In this document: piece by piece, positions 53,264 through 61,616 of the stretch
How the letters are laid out: each line of letters begins with the position of its first letter
How positions within the stretch are numbered: the first letter of the stretch is position 1
NCBI RefSeq assembly: GCF_018380615.1
Contig: NZ_JAGYVZ010000015.1
Span: 62,001-126,000 of the forward strand
Origin: Flavobacterium psychroterrae
Lineage (GTDB): Bacteria; Bacteroidota; Bacteroidia; Flavobacteriales; Flavobacteriaceae
Direction: 5' to 3'
Length of the DNA: 64,000 nucleotides
Translations under genes and position numbers: made by a program
Notes under the pieces: generated by a model
What the model was told of the DNA's origin: nothing
Databases searched by the model: none
Seen by the model: only the letters and a program-made list of their open reading frames with translations

Positions 53264-54907
53264 ATGATTAAAAAAATAACAATATCTGTCTTATTATTGG
53301 CTTGCGCGATTGCATTTGCGCAAAAGCCAGTCTTTACAACCGCAAAAGTAAAAAGCGCCACGGTTTATTTTAATGCCGCCGAAATTTCACAATTAGCAAG
53401 TGCCAATTTACCCGCAGGAACTAGTGAAATTGTCATAAAAAATGTCGCTGTTGATTTAAACGAAAGTTCGATACAAATAGGATCTCCTTCGACAGTTACG
53501 GTGCTTTCGGTTCAGTTTACCAATAACTATATTTCAGAATATGATACAGATACAAAATCTCCTGAATTAAAACGAGTGCGGGATAGTATTGTAATCGTAC
53601 AAAAAGAAATTCAGAAAGTGAATAATACCATTAATTCTGAAAATAAAACAATTCAGCTTTTAGACAAAAACCAGCAAATCTATGGCGTTAATTCAGGTTT
53701 AAATGTAACCGAATTGATGAAAATGGTGGAGTATTATAAAACGAAGCAAATCGAGATTGCCAATAACATTAATACGCTTTCAGAAAAACAGCAAAAACTA
53801 AACGAGATCCTTTATAAACTACAAAGTAAACTGGAGATTAACGCTAACAAAGAGGAAAAAACTTCGTCAGGTAAATTAATTGTTCAGGTCATGAATGAAG
53901 TTGCGGGAATCGTTCCTTTAGACATTTCATACTTAACAAATAATGCTGCGTGGACTCCGTTTTATGATTTACGTGCCGAAAGTGTTACGGCACCAATTAA
54001 TATGATGTACAAAGCACAAGTTGTTCAAAATACCGGAATCGACTGGAAAAAAGTAAAACTTACTTTGTCAAGTGGAATGCCAAATCAAAACAATCAGGCT
54101 CCAATACTAAGTTCATGGTTTTTAAGAGATAATAGTTACGCTCAAAATGGTTATGGATCGCAAAGAAGCAAAATGAACCAATTGCAAGGACGAGTTGCGG
54201 GAGTTGCTGTTGAGGAAAAAGAATTACAGGAAGTTGTTATAAGTGCAGCGCCTATTATGAAAAAATCATCTGTTTCAGATTTCACAACTGTTGAAGAAAA
54301 TCAATTGAATGTTTCGTTTGATATTGATATTCCGTATGATATTTTATCTAACGGAAAAGTTCATAGTGTTTCTTTAAAAGAAATAAAATTACCAGCATCT
54401 TATAAATATTATGCTGCACCAAGAGTGGAAAACGAAGCTTTTCTTCTAGCCGAAATAGCAGATTACAGTAAATACAATTTATTAAGAGGTGAAGCGAATA
54501 TTATTTTTGAAGGCATGTATGTAGGCAAAACTTTTATAGAACCAAATCAAACGAGTGATACTTTGAATTTAAGTATGGGACGCGACAAGAAAGTATCTAT
54601 TAAACGTGAAAAAGTAGCCGATAAATCAGGAACTAAGTTTTTATCTTCAAAAAAAGAACAGACTTTCACTTATGATATCACAGTAAGAAATAACAAGAAG
54701 GAAAACATTGAACTTTTACTGAAGGATCAATATCCTTTGACTACTAATAAAGAAATCGAGGTTGAATTATTGCAAAGCGACAGTGCAAAAGTGAATACCG
54801 AAACAGGAATTTTAACCTGGCAATTGCAGATGAAACCTAATGAAGTCAAGAAATTCCGAATTAGTTACAGAGTGAGATATCCTAAAGATCAGGTTTTGAA
54901 TTTATAA
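53264..54907 (+). CDS. Mucoidy-inhibitor-A-like protein (DUF4140/DUF4139)
   Basis: 547 aa. Signal peptide 1-19 (ACAIAFAQ). DUF4140 (~25-120) has VTVYF-like KVKSATVYFNAAEIS and VAVDLNESSIQIG. A coiled coil follows (~105-215). DUF4139 (~220-545) has VPLDISYLTNNAAWTPFYDLRA region and ends KKFRISYRVRYPK. Function is unproven; the name comes from a suppressor of mucoid growth. A ~45-residue insertion (residues ~300-340) holds LQGRVAGVAVE and LQEVVISAAP, which look like plug and TonB-box motifs of SusC receptors. Last gene of the vWA run, ended by a terminator. Confidence 0.87.
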   Translation: MIKKITISVLLLACAIAFAQKPVFTTAKVKSATVYFNAAEISQLASANLPAGTSEIVIKNVAVDLNESSIQIGSPSTVTVLSVQFTNNYISEYDTDTKSPELKRVRDSIVIVQKEIQKVNNTINSENKTIQLLDKNQQIYGVNSGLNVTELMKMVEYYKTKQIEIANNINTLSEKQQKLNEILYKLQSKLEINANKEEKTSSGKLIVQVMNEVAGIVPLDISYLTNNAAWTPFYDLRAESVTAPINMMYKAQVVQNTGIDWKKVKLTLSSGMPNQNNQAPILSSWFLRDNSYAQNGYGSQRSKMNQLQGRVAGVAVEEKELQEVVISAAPIMKKSSVSDFTTVEENQLNVSFDIDIPYDILSNGKVHSVSLKEIKLPASYKYYAAPRVENEAFLLAEIADYSKYNLLRGEANIIFEGMYVGKTFIEPNQTSDTLNLSMGRDKKVSIKREKVADKSGTKFLSSKKEQTFTYDITVRNNKKENIELLLKDQYPLTTNKEIEVELLQSDSAKVNTETGILTWQLQMKPNEVKKFRISYRVRYPKDQVLNL

Positions 54908-54913
54908 TAAAAT

Positions 54914-54948
54914 AAAATCCCGATAAAAACTTATTGTATCGGGATTTT
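54914..54948. terminator. Bidirectional terminator
   Basis: Perfect 12-bp stem AAAATCCCGATA/TATCGGGATTTT with an 11-nt loop, between the convergent MuiA-like and aldo/keto reductase genes. Confidence 0.88.
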
Positions 54949-55014
54949 ATATTTTTCTAATGAAACTATGTTGAAGAAACCTGTTAGGTTTGTCGAATCA
55001 CTTAATCAAAATTA

Positions 55015-56052
55015 TTACGGTGCCGGATCAGGAATTATTGCCTGAACAGCAGCAATTTCGGTCAGAACTTCTTTTGATAAAAACACATCAATTGTATCAA
55101 TGTTTTCTTTTAATTGCTCCATTGTTGTTGCACCAATAATCGCGCTGGTTAAAAATGGCTGTTGCAATACAAATCCCATTGCAAGTTCTGTCAAAGTCAA
55201 GCCGTGTTTTTGTGCAATTTCCTGATACAGTTTTGTAGCTTGTGTACATTGCTCGCTGTTGTAACGTGTATATTGAGGAAAAAGATTGATTCTCGCATTT
55301 GGATGTGCTTCTCCCGATAAAAATTTACCAGTTAAAACTCCAAACGCTAATGGAGAATACGCCAATAAACCAACATTTTCATATTTTGAAACTTCGGCAG
55401 AACCTACTTCAAAAAGGCGATTTAATAAATTATACGGATTTTGAATGGTTTTAATTCTTGGAAGATTCTGGTACTTGCTTTCTTCAAGAAGACGCATCAT
55501 TCCCCAGGCATTTTCATTAGAAACTCCAATGTGTTTTATTTTTCCCTGTTTGATTAAGCCATCAAAAGTTTCAAGGATTTCTCTAAAATTATCTTCCCAG
55601 GCATCATCATGACCTCCAAAACCACGTTGCCCGAAATAATTAGTATCTCTTGCCGGCCAGTGCATCTGGTACAAATCGATATAATCTGTTTGAAGGCGTT
55701 TTAAGCTATTTTCTAAAGCATATGTAATACTTGCCGGAGAAAAATCTACTTTCTCACGCATGTAAGTGAAATTTGGATTTGGACCTGCAATTTTAGAAGC
55801 AAGAACTACTTTCTCACGATTTCCGGTTTTCTTAAACCATGTTCCTATAATTTTTTCTGTACTTCCGTACCTTGCTTCGTTTGCCGGAACTGAATACATC
55901 TCGGCAGTATCAAAAAAATTAATGCCTCTTTCAAGCGCATAATCCATTTGTTGATGTCCGTCGGCTTCAGTGTTTTGCTGTCCGAAAGTCATTGTTCCGA
56001 GGTTGATTTTACTAACCTTTATGTCGGTATTGGGTAAAGTAGTGTATTTCAT
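55015..56052 (-). CDS. Aldo/keto reductase (Tas-like, NADP-dependent)
   Basis: 345 aa from the ATG at 56052 (MKYTTLPNTDIKVSKI). A frame opening at 56109 would add 19 residues (containing ESYSLSNLEPQ) that are only the translation of a CTAAGTT-type intergenic repeat, so it is rejected. The fold shows INLGTMTFGQQN, the catalytic Asp-Tyr in NFFDTAEMYSVP, Lys in VVLASKIAG, His in YIDLYQMHWP and LAYSPLAFGVLTGKF. It matches the Tas/YghZ-type aldo/keto reductases of about 345 aa. It reduces aldehydes or ketones; the natural substrate is unknown. It is monocistronic. Confidence 0.92.
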   Translation of the reverse strand: MKYTTLPNTDIKVSKINLGTMTFGQQNTEADGHQQMDYALERGINFFDTAEMYSVPANEARYGSTEKIIGTWFKKTGNREKVVLASKIAGPNPNFTYMREKVDFSPASITYALENSLKRLQTDYIDLYQMHWPARDTNYFGQRGFGGHDDAWEDNFREILETFDGLIKQGKIKHIGVSNENAWGMMRLLEESKYQNLPRIKTIQNPYNLLNRLFEVGSAEVSKYENVGLLAYSPLAFGVLTGKFLSGEAHPNARINLFPQYTRYNSEQCTQATKLYQEIAQKHGLTLTELAMGFVLQQPFLTSAIIGATTMEQLKENIDTIDVFLSKEVLTEIAAVQAIIPDPAP

Positions 56053-56053
56053 T

Positions 56054-56103
56054 TTTCTTTGAGGTTCTAAGTTGCTGAGTGAATAAGATTCTAAGTTATC
56101 AGC
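56054..56103. repeat. TTCTAAGTT repeat at the 5' end of the reductase gene
   Basis: Contains GGTTCTAAGTTGCTGAGTG and then ATTCTAAGTT. It belongs with the copies at 56195 and 56676. Confidence 0.55.
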
Positions 56104-56192
56104 TTTCAATTATACAACTCAAAGATACGACGGGATTTTTCAAACGAAAATACGACAAAAGTTAAAAAAAGGATAAGGTTTTTTTAAAGGGG

Positions 56193-56273
56193 CTAAGTTT
56201 TAAAGTTCTGAGTTGCTAAGTTTTTTTTTGGACTGTTTAATGATAATTTAATTTTCCTGTCATGTTTAGCCAT
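56193..56273 (-). pseudogene. 26-codon ORF coupled to the antitoxin-like gene, possible toxin remnant
   Basis: Its ATG shares the A of the upstream gene's TAA (TAATG). It reads MAKHDRKIKLSLNSPKK and stops after 26 codons inside the CTAAGTT repeat. Toxin genes usually follow antitoxin genes with this overlap, so it could be the broken start of a toxin. The evidence is positional only, and it may equally be chance. Confidence 0.25.
56195..56225. repeat. CTAAGTT-type intergenic repeat
   Basis: CTAAGTTTTAAAGTTCTGAG is followed by TTGCTAAGTTTT. It is the same family as 56054-56103 and, inverted, 56676-56710. Confidence 0.6.
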
Positions 56274-56524
56274 TATTCTTTATCCCAATCTTGCATTTCT
56301 TTCGATAAATCTTCTTTTGAAATTATTCGATTGTATTTCTCATCATTCAAACCTTCTTCAACTTTATTATTATATTCAGATAAAGTCAAAGGATTTCCCT
56401 GCGCATCATATGAAACCACCTCATTTAAGTAATTATCAAAAACAGAAGAAACAATTCGCAATACTCTTTCATCAGCTAAATCTAATTGATGGCGTATTTT
56501 ATCTTTTAATTCTGGAAGTCCCAT
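56273..56524 (-). CDS. Small antitoxin-like protein
   Basis: 83 aa, acidic, mostly helical. It starts GLPELKDKIRHQLDLADERVL and continues VVSYDAQGNPLTLSEYN. The ending KEDLSKEMQDWDKE resembles the C-terminal regions of Bacteroidota type II antitoxins paired with RelE/ParE toxins, which typically read xGxPLTxxxY...L..EM..W. No toxin gene follows: only a 26-codon frame overlapping its stop and then repeats. An orphan antitoxin is the best guess; the family assignment is by pattern memory. Confidence 0.55.
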   Translation of the reverse strand: MGLPELKDKIRHQLDLADERVLRIVSSVFDNYLNEVVSYDAQGNPLTLSEYNNKVEEGLNDEKYNRIISKEDLSKEMQDWDKE

Positions 56525-56645
56525 AATTATAATTTTAGAAATTCAAAGTTGCGAAATAATAAGAATGGAAATTCCAATTTTTAAATTCCAAATTCCAACC
56601 AGGATATCAATAAATTTCGTTGCATCTTTTGTAATAAAAACAAAA

Positions 56646-56673
56646 AAGGCTCAAAGTAAAAACTCTGAGCCTT
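56646..56673 (-). terminator. Terminator of the OmpA lipoprotein gene
   Basis: AAGGCTCA/TGAGCCTT with further partial pairing (AAGT/ACTC) lies 38 bp past the stop at 56711, with a T-tract on the minus strand. Confidence 0.75.
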
Positions 56674-56675
56674 AA

Positions 56676-56710
56676 ATCTTAGAAACTTAGTCCCTTAGAG
56701 ACTTAGCATC
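56676..56710. repeat. CTTAG-type intergenic repeat, inverted copy
   Basis: CTTAG recurs four times (CTTAGAAACTTAGTCCCTTAG then ACTTAG) between the terminator and the OmpA stop. It is the inverse of the copy at 56195. Confidence 0.55.
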
Positions 56711-57655
56711 TTAATTAATACTATTAAGCATTTCAGCGATTTCATCTAATCTTGGTGTTAGGATGATTTCGATTCTACGGTTTTTCGCCTTTCCTTCCGG
56801 AGTTGCATTGCTTGCAAGTGGAGAAAATTCACTGCGTCCGGCTGCTGTTAATTTTTGTTTGTTGATTTTAGCGTTTTCGCTTAAAATATTTACAATTGCT
56901 GTAGCTCTTTTTGTAGATAAATCCCAGTTGTTTGCAATTGGACCTGAACCTGCATAAGGATCATCATCTGTGTGACCTTCGATAAGAACCGAAAGATCCG
57001 GATTATCACCTAATACTTTTCCTAATTCTACAACTGCTTTTCTACCTTCTACTCCTACTGCCCAACTTCCCGAGTTGAAAAGTAATTTGTTTTCCATAGA
57101 AACGTAAACTTTTCCATTTTTCTGTTCAACCGTTAATCCCTTACCTTCAAAACCGTTTAAGGCTTTTGATAAAGTTTCTTTCAGTTTGCGCATTGCCTCT
57201 TCTTTAGCGGCAATCATTGCTTCAAGTTCGTTTAAACGGCTTGCCGTTTTATCCAGACGTGCTTGTTCATCAGCTAATTTTTTAGATTTTGCTTCTAATT
57301 GCGCTAACAATTCACGGTTTTTAGCCATGTTGCTTTCTAATGCATCGTTGCTATTTTTCTCTAATGCATTATAAGAATCCTGTAGCACTTTATACTTTTT
57401 TTGCTGAGCCGCTAAATCTGCTTTTTGTTTTTCAAGATCAGATTTTGTTGCGCTTAAATCTTTTGTTAATGCATCGCGATCTAATTCAAGCTGATTTTTT
57501 GATTTTTGTAAATCGGTATTTTGATCAGCAATTGAACGGTTTTCTTTTTTTAGATCTGAATATTTAGTTTCAAGATCGTTGTAAATTTTCTTGGATACAC
57601 ATGATGTCATAGACATTGCTACAACCAGTAATCCGATGGAGGCCTTTTTAATCAT
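56711..57655 (-). CDS. OmpA-family lipoprotein with long coiled coil
   Basis: 314 aa. Lipobox MSMTSCVSK (Cys19). Residues ~22-165 are a heptad-rich coiled coil (DLETKYSDLKKENRSI, DLEKQKADLAAQQ). The C-terminal OmpA peptidoglycan-binding domain (~185-305) has LLFNSGSW, VLIEGHTDDDPY, NWDLSTKRATAIV and the AGRSEFSP...GKAKNRRIEI region. It tethers the outer membrane to peptidoglycan across the periplasm. Its gene is monocistronic with its own terminator. Confidence 0.93.
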   Translation of the reverse strand: MIKKASIGLLVVAMSMTSCVSKKIYNDLETKYSDLKKENRSIADQNTDLQKSKNQLELDRDALTKDLSATKSDLEKQKADLAAQQKKYKVLQDSYNALEKNSNDALESNMAKNRELLAQLEAKSKKLADEQARLDKTASRLNELEAMIAAKEEAMRKLKETLSKALNGFEGKGLTVEQKNGKVYVSMENKLLFNSGSWAVGVEGRKAVVELGKVLGDNPDLSVLIEGHTDDDPYAGSGPIANNWDLSTKRATAIVNILSENAKINKQKLTAAGRSEFSPLASNATPEGKAKNRRIEIILTPRLDEIAEMLNSIN

Positions 57656-57776
57656 TTTCTTTTCGTTTTTATTTGGGGCGCATTAATAATCCAACAATGT
57701 CAAAATTCAATATCAATGACAATATTAATTTTTGAAATTTAAACTCGCTATCCTCTCAACAACAACAATACCAAAA

Positions 57777-58538
57777 TTATTCAATTTCGACTAAAACCGG
57801 ACAGTGATCTGAATGTACGGCATCCGGAAGAATCACGGCACGTTTTAATCTGTGCTGCAGTGAATCGCTGACTAAATTGTAATCTATACGCCATCCTTTA
57901 TTGTTTCCTCTGGCTCCGGCGCGGTAACTCCACCATGAATAATGATGCGCATCTTTGTTGAAATGGCGGAAACTGTCGATAAAACCGGATTTCATGAATC
58001 CGTCCAGCCAGGCACGCTCTGAAGGTAAAAATCCCGAAACCGTTTTGTTACGAACCGGATCATGAATATCGATCGCTTCATGGCAAATGTTGTAGTCGCC
58101 GCAAATAATCAAATTCGGAATTGTTAGTTTTAGCTCGTTAATGTAGGTTTGAAAGTCATCCATAAACATAAATTTATGGTCTAATCTCTCAATATTTGTT
58201 CCTGACGGAAGATATAAACTCATTACAGAACAGTCGTCAAAATCAGCACGAAGGTTACGTCCTTCAAAATCCATGTGCTGAATTCCGGTTCCGTGAACTA
58301 CATTATTGGGTTTTATTTTGGATAAAATTGCCACTCCGCTGTAGCCTTTTTTGGTCGCAGAATAATAATATTGATACGGATAACCCGCGGCAGTAATAGC
58401 GTCAACCGGAATTTGTTCCTCAGTCGCTTTTATTTCCTGAAGGCAAATAACATCAGGATTCGCCTGTTGTAACCATTCGATAAAGCCTTTAGTTATTGCG
58501 GCACGTATTCCGTTTACATTATAAGAAATAATTTTCAT
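57777..58538 (-). CDS. xth: Exodeoxyribonuclease III
   Basis: 253 aa from the ATG at 58538 (MKIISYNVNGIRAAI), the standard start of this family. A longer frame to 58598 adds 20 unrelated residues. It is an AP endonuclease / 3'-5' exonuclease in base-excision repair. Catalytic motifs: SYNVNGIR (Asn), CLQEIKA (metal-binding Glu34), CGDYNICHEAIDIHDP, DSFRHFNKD, YSWWSYR, WRIDYNLVS and the catalytic His in HSDHCPVLVEI. It is divergent from the acyltransferase gene. Confidence 0.96.
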   Translation of the reverse strand: MKIISYNVNGIRAAITKGFIEWLQQANPDVICLQEIKATEEQIPVDAITAAGYPYQYYYSATKKGYSGVAILSKIKPNNVVHGTGIQHMDFEGRNLRADFDDCSVMSLYLPSGTNIERLDHKFMFMDDFQTYINELKLTIPNLIICGDYNICHEAIDIHDPVRNKTVSGFLPSERAWLDGFMKSGFIDSFRHFNKDAHHYSWWSYRAGARGNNKGWRIDYNLVSDSLQHRLKRAVILPDAVHSDHCPVLVEIE

Positions 58539-58618
58539 CAGTGTTTTTTTAAGGATTCCAAATGTAATAAAAAAGTGGAAAGTTTGTGTTTGAATCAACG
58601 AAAAGTAGAGTTTTTTGT

Positions 58619-58626
58619 TATCTTTG
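58619..58626 (+). promoter_or_regulatory. -7 element of the acyltransferase gene
   Basis: TATCTTTG matches TAnnTTTG and lies 30 bp before the ATG at 58657. A TTTG occurs at 58589-58592, but the spacing is longer than ideal. Confidence 0.45.
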
Positions 58627-58656
58627 TTCGCTGCTCTAATAAATTAAAAATAGTAC

Positions 58657-60459
58657 ATGGGTTTAGTTACCGCGAAAGAAGTTGCAAAGGCAATAAATGT
58701 TGATAAGTACGGAGTTCTTGGTACTTTTTCAGGCTGGATTCTTATGAAGGTCCTTAAGATCTCTACCCTTAATAAAATTTACGATCATAATAAACATTTA
58801 GAAGATGTTGCGTTTTTAAACGGAGTATTAGATGAATTACAAATTAAGTTTGAAATTCCTGAAGAAGATTTAAAACGTTTGCCTAAAGAAGGCGCTTATA
58901 TTACCATTTCAAATCATCCGCTTGGAGGAATTGATGGGATTTTGCTTTTGAAATTAATGCTTGAAAGAGAACCTAATTTCAAGATTATAGCTAACTTTTT
59001 ATTACACCGAATTGTTCCGCTTAAAAAATACATCATGCCGGTTAATCCTTTTGAGAATCATAGGGATGCTAAATCCAGTGTGGTAGGAATCAAGGAAACG
59101 TTACGCCATTTAAGCGATGGAAAGCCGTTGGGAATTTTCCCTGCAGGAGAAGTCTCTACTTACAGAGATGGAAAACTGGTTGTTGACAAACCTTGGGAAG
59201 AAGGTGCTTTGAAACTGATCAGAAAAGCCAAAGTTCCGGTTGTGCCGATTTATTTTCACGCTAAAAACAGCCGATTATTTTATTGGCTTTCTAAAATCGA
59301 TGATACTTTAAGAACTGCAAAATTACCATCTGAATTGTTAACTCAAAAAGATCGTGTAATTAAAGTTCGTATTGGGAAACCAATTTCTGTAAACGAGCAA
59401 AACGAATTTGAATCGTTTGAAGATTACTCAGAATTTTTAAGAAAGAAAACTTATATGCTGGCAAATCCTTTTGAAAAGGACAGCAAATTATTAGATACTG
59501 CAAGTTTAAAAATACCAAAATCTCCTAAAAAAATTGTAACTCCTGCAAGCGAGCCAAAAATGATTGACGAGGTTAATGCTTTAAGAAACAGCGATTGTCG
59601 TTTACTGCAAAGTAAAAATTATGAAGTATTTTTTGCAACAGCAAAATCTATCCCAAATATTCTGCATGAAATTGGTCGTTTACGTGAAATTACTTTTCGT
59701 GAAGTAGGCGAAGGAACAAATGAATCTATTGACTTAGATAAATTTGATCAATATTATCACCATATGTTTTTATGGGATGATGAAACTAAAAAAATTGCCG
59801 GCGCTTATCGTATGGGATTGGGTTCTGAAATTTACCCAAAATACGGAATTGAAGGTTTTTATTTGAATGACTTATTTAGATTTGAGCCTGAATTGCATGA
59901 TATGATGCATAAATCAATAGAAATGGGCCGCGCTTTTATCATTAAGGAATATCAGCAAAAACCAATGCCTTTGTTTTTATTATGGAAAGGTATTATTCAT
60001 ACCACTTTGCGTTATCCTGAACATAAATATTTATTAGGTGGTGTAAGCATTAGCAATCAATTCTCTGATTTCTCGAAATCATTGATGATTGAGTTCATGA
60101 AATCTAATTATTACGATCCGTATATTGCTCAATATATTCATCCGAAGAAAGCATATAAAGTTAAACTGAAAGATGCCGATAAAGATTTTATCTTCGACGA
60201 AGCTGAATCTGACTTGAATAAATTTGATAAAATCATTGACGAATTAGAACCGGGAAATTTACGTTTACCTGTTTTAATTAAAAAATACATCAAGCAAAAC
60301 GCACGTGTTGTAGCTTTTAACGTCGATCCTTTGTTCAACAATGCCATAGATGGTTTAATGTACATTAGAATCGCAGATATTCCTGAAAGCACTATGAAAC
60401 CTGTAATTGAAGAGTTTCAAATAGAATTAGAGCGTAAATTAGCTGAGAAAGAAGATTAA
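58657..60459 (+). CDS. Two-domain acyltransferase, OlsF-type (ornithine/glycine lipid synthesis)
   Basis: 600 aa. The N-terminal PlsC-like O-acyltransferase (~80-270) has the catalytic His-Asp pair in ISNHPLGGIDG (His87, Asp93) and IFPAGEVST. The C-terminal GNAT-like N-acyltransferase (~305-600) has GRLREITFREVGEGT, KIAGAYRMGLGSEI and EMGRAFIIKEYQQKP. Joining these two activities in one chain is the hallmark of OlsF, which makes acyl-ornithine-type lipids. The Bacteroidota relatives form ornithine or glycine lipids. The amino acid used cannot be read from the sequence. It is transcribed alone. Confidence 0.85.
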   Translation: MGLVTAKEVAKAINVDKYGVLGTFSGWILMKVLKISTLNKIYDHNKHLEDVAFLNGVLDELQIKFEIPEEDLKRLPKEGAYITISNHPLGGIDGILLLKLMLEREPNFKIIANFLLHRIVPLKKYIMPVNPFENHRDAKSSVVGIKETLRHLSDGKPLGIFPAGEVSTYRDGKLVVDKPWEEGALKLIRKAKVPVVPIYFHAKNSRLFYWLSKIDDTLRTAKLPSELLTQKDRVIKVRIGKPISVNEQNEFESFEDYSEFLRKKTYMLANPFEKDSKLLDTASLKIPKSPKKIVTPASEPKMIDEVNALRNSDCRLLQSKNYEVFFATAKSIPNILHEIGRLREITFREVGEGTNESIDLDKFDQYYHHMFLWDDETKKIAGAYRMGLGSEIYPKYGIEGFYLNDLFRFEPELHDMMHKSIEMGRAFIIKEYQQKPMPLFLLWKGIIHTTLRYPEHKYLLGGVSISNQFSDFSKSLMIEFMKSNYYDPYIAQYIHPKKAYKVKLKDADKDFIFDEAESDLNKFDKIIDELEPGNLRLPVLIKKYIKQNARVVAFNVDPLFNNAIDGLMYIRIADIPESTMKPVIEEFQIELERKLAEKED

Positions 60460-60483
60460 ATTCAAAACCAATATTAAAAAGAA

Positions 60484-60513
60484 AAATCCCGTTTGCTGAG
60501 GCAAATGGGATTT
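60484..60513. terminator. Bidirectional terminator
   Basis: AAATCCCGTTTGC pairs with GCAAATGGGATTT (one G-U) around loop TGAG, between convergent genes ending at 60459 and 60531. Confidence 0.85.
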
Positions 60514-60530
60514 CTCTTTTTATATAATAA

Positions 60531-60932
60531 TTACTCTTTTCCAATTTCATCCATTTCATCAAATATATTTTTAGGATCATTTCCGTAATCATTTCTACTT
60601 TGATCTCCTTCTTTACAAAACAAAATCAGCAACCAAATTACTCCTATCAAAGGAATTAATACTATAAAAGAAAACCATCCACTTTTATTTATATCATGTA
60701 ATCTTCGAACTGAAACAGCCAAACCCGGCAAAAAAATAGCCAAACCATATACCAGTCCTAATATTCCAGTTTTAGCAACTCCAAAAGTTAAGCCTGAAAC
60801 CTGGTCAATTATCATTAAAACAATCGAGATAATTAAACCCGCGAGATTATAAAACCAAAATTCTTCTCTTCTTGCTCTTCCGTTGAAATTCGCATAGTTT
60901 TCAAAAACTACTTTTTTGTACCATTCAATCAT
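60531..60932 (-). CDS. DUF805 membrane protein, copy 1
   Basis: 133 aa. It begins MIEWYKKVVFENYANFNGRARREEFW, the DUF805 start with its NFxGRARRxEFW motif. Three to four hydrophobic helices follow, with FLPGLAVSVRRLHDINKSGWF (the RRLHDxNKSGWW signature) and WLLILFCKEGDQSRNDYG. The function of DUF805 is unknown. It shares its first ~20 codons and some upstream sequence with the copy at 61991, evidence of a local duplication. Confidence 0.9.
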   Translation of the reverse strand: MIEWYKKVVFENYANFNGRARREEFWFYNLAGLIISIVLMIIDQVSGLTFGVAKTGILGLVYGLAIFLPGLAVSVRRLHDINKSGWFSFIVLIPLIGVIWLLILFCKEGDQSRNDYGNDPKNIFDEMDEIGKE

Positions 60933-61118
60933 AATTATTTATTTACAAAATTATTCCCTACTCTTTTGGATTTCGGTTACTCCTTTTGATACTTATATAA
61001 AAACATAAGATTAAGGAATCTAAATTCGCGCGGGGATTGTAAAAGTTTTATTTGTAATAGAAAAAGGTATTATAAAGCGGAATGAACTATAAAATTGAAG
61101 GAATAAATTCTCCATAAA

Positions 61119-61144
61119 AAAATCCCATTCGAAAATGGGATTTT
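61119..61144 (-). terminator. Terminator of the DUF805/DUF4234-like/DUF2752 run
   Basis: AAAATCCCATT/AATGGGATTTT with a 4-nt loop, right after the DUF2752 stop at 61152. Confidence 0.85.
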
Positions 61145-61151
61145 GTATGTT

Positions 61152-61616
61152 TTAAAACCAGATAGACTGATGTAATATATCATCAAAAGAACTGTTTCTA
61201 ATAAAAAGAACCAATCTTATTAAATGATAAAAGGCTAAAAAGTAAGCCAAACTATATGCCAGTTTTCGATTGTATAAAAGCCCGGTAAAGTATTCTTTTT
61301 TGGTAATAATTTCTGTCGTTAATACAATAATCGTTAACCAGCAAAATACAATAACAAAAGGACCTAAAATATGATAACTGACAGACTTGTACAAATCACC
61401 CTGATAGAAATAAACCAATGATTTCGTAATCCCACAACCGGGACAGGGAAAACCCGTAACCATTTTGAAAGGGCAAAACGACTGATCTGATTCCAGATGA
61501 TCATTGTGATTGTCAAGCATTAAAAAAAACGGAATTATCAGTGTAATTGCTGCACCGATAATTCCGTAAATTTTACGTTTTATTCTGTTATTATTTGTAT
61601 AATCTATTGATGTCAC
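61152..61616 (-). CDS. DUF2752 membrane protein
   Basis: The DUF2752 signature FKMVTGFPCPGCGITKS (with another Cys just before) sits between hydrophobic helices. There are three to four helices in total, ending FDDILHQSIWF. Function is unknown. The start is uncertain: there is no ATG ahead of the first helix, and the candidates are TTG at 61625 and GTG at 61616. Both lie within the end of the upstream gene, so translation is probably coupled. I list the GTG, preceded by AAG, as the boundary; this is only a guess. Confidence 0.8.
   Translation of the reverse strand: MTSIDYTNNNRIKRKIYGIIGAAITLIIPFFLMLDNHNDHLESDQSFCPFKMVTGFPCPGCGITKSLVYFYQGDLYKSVSYHILGPFVIVFCWLTIIVLTTEIITKKEYFTGLLYNRKLAYSLAYFLAFYHLIRLVLFIRNSSFDDILHQSIWF

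Noticed and set aside
58539..58598. Twenty-residue N-terminal extension of exonuclease III
   Set aside because: Family members begin MKI[IV]S[YW]N; the extension is Phe/Thr-rich without similarity.
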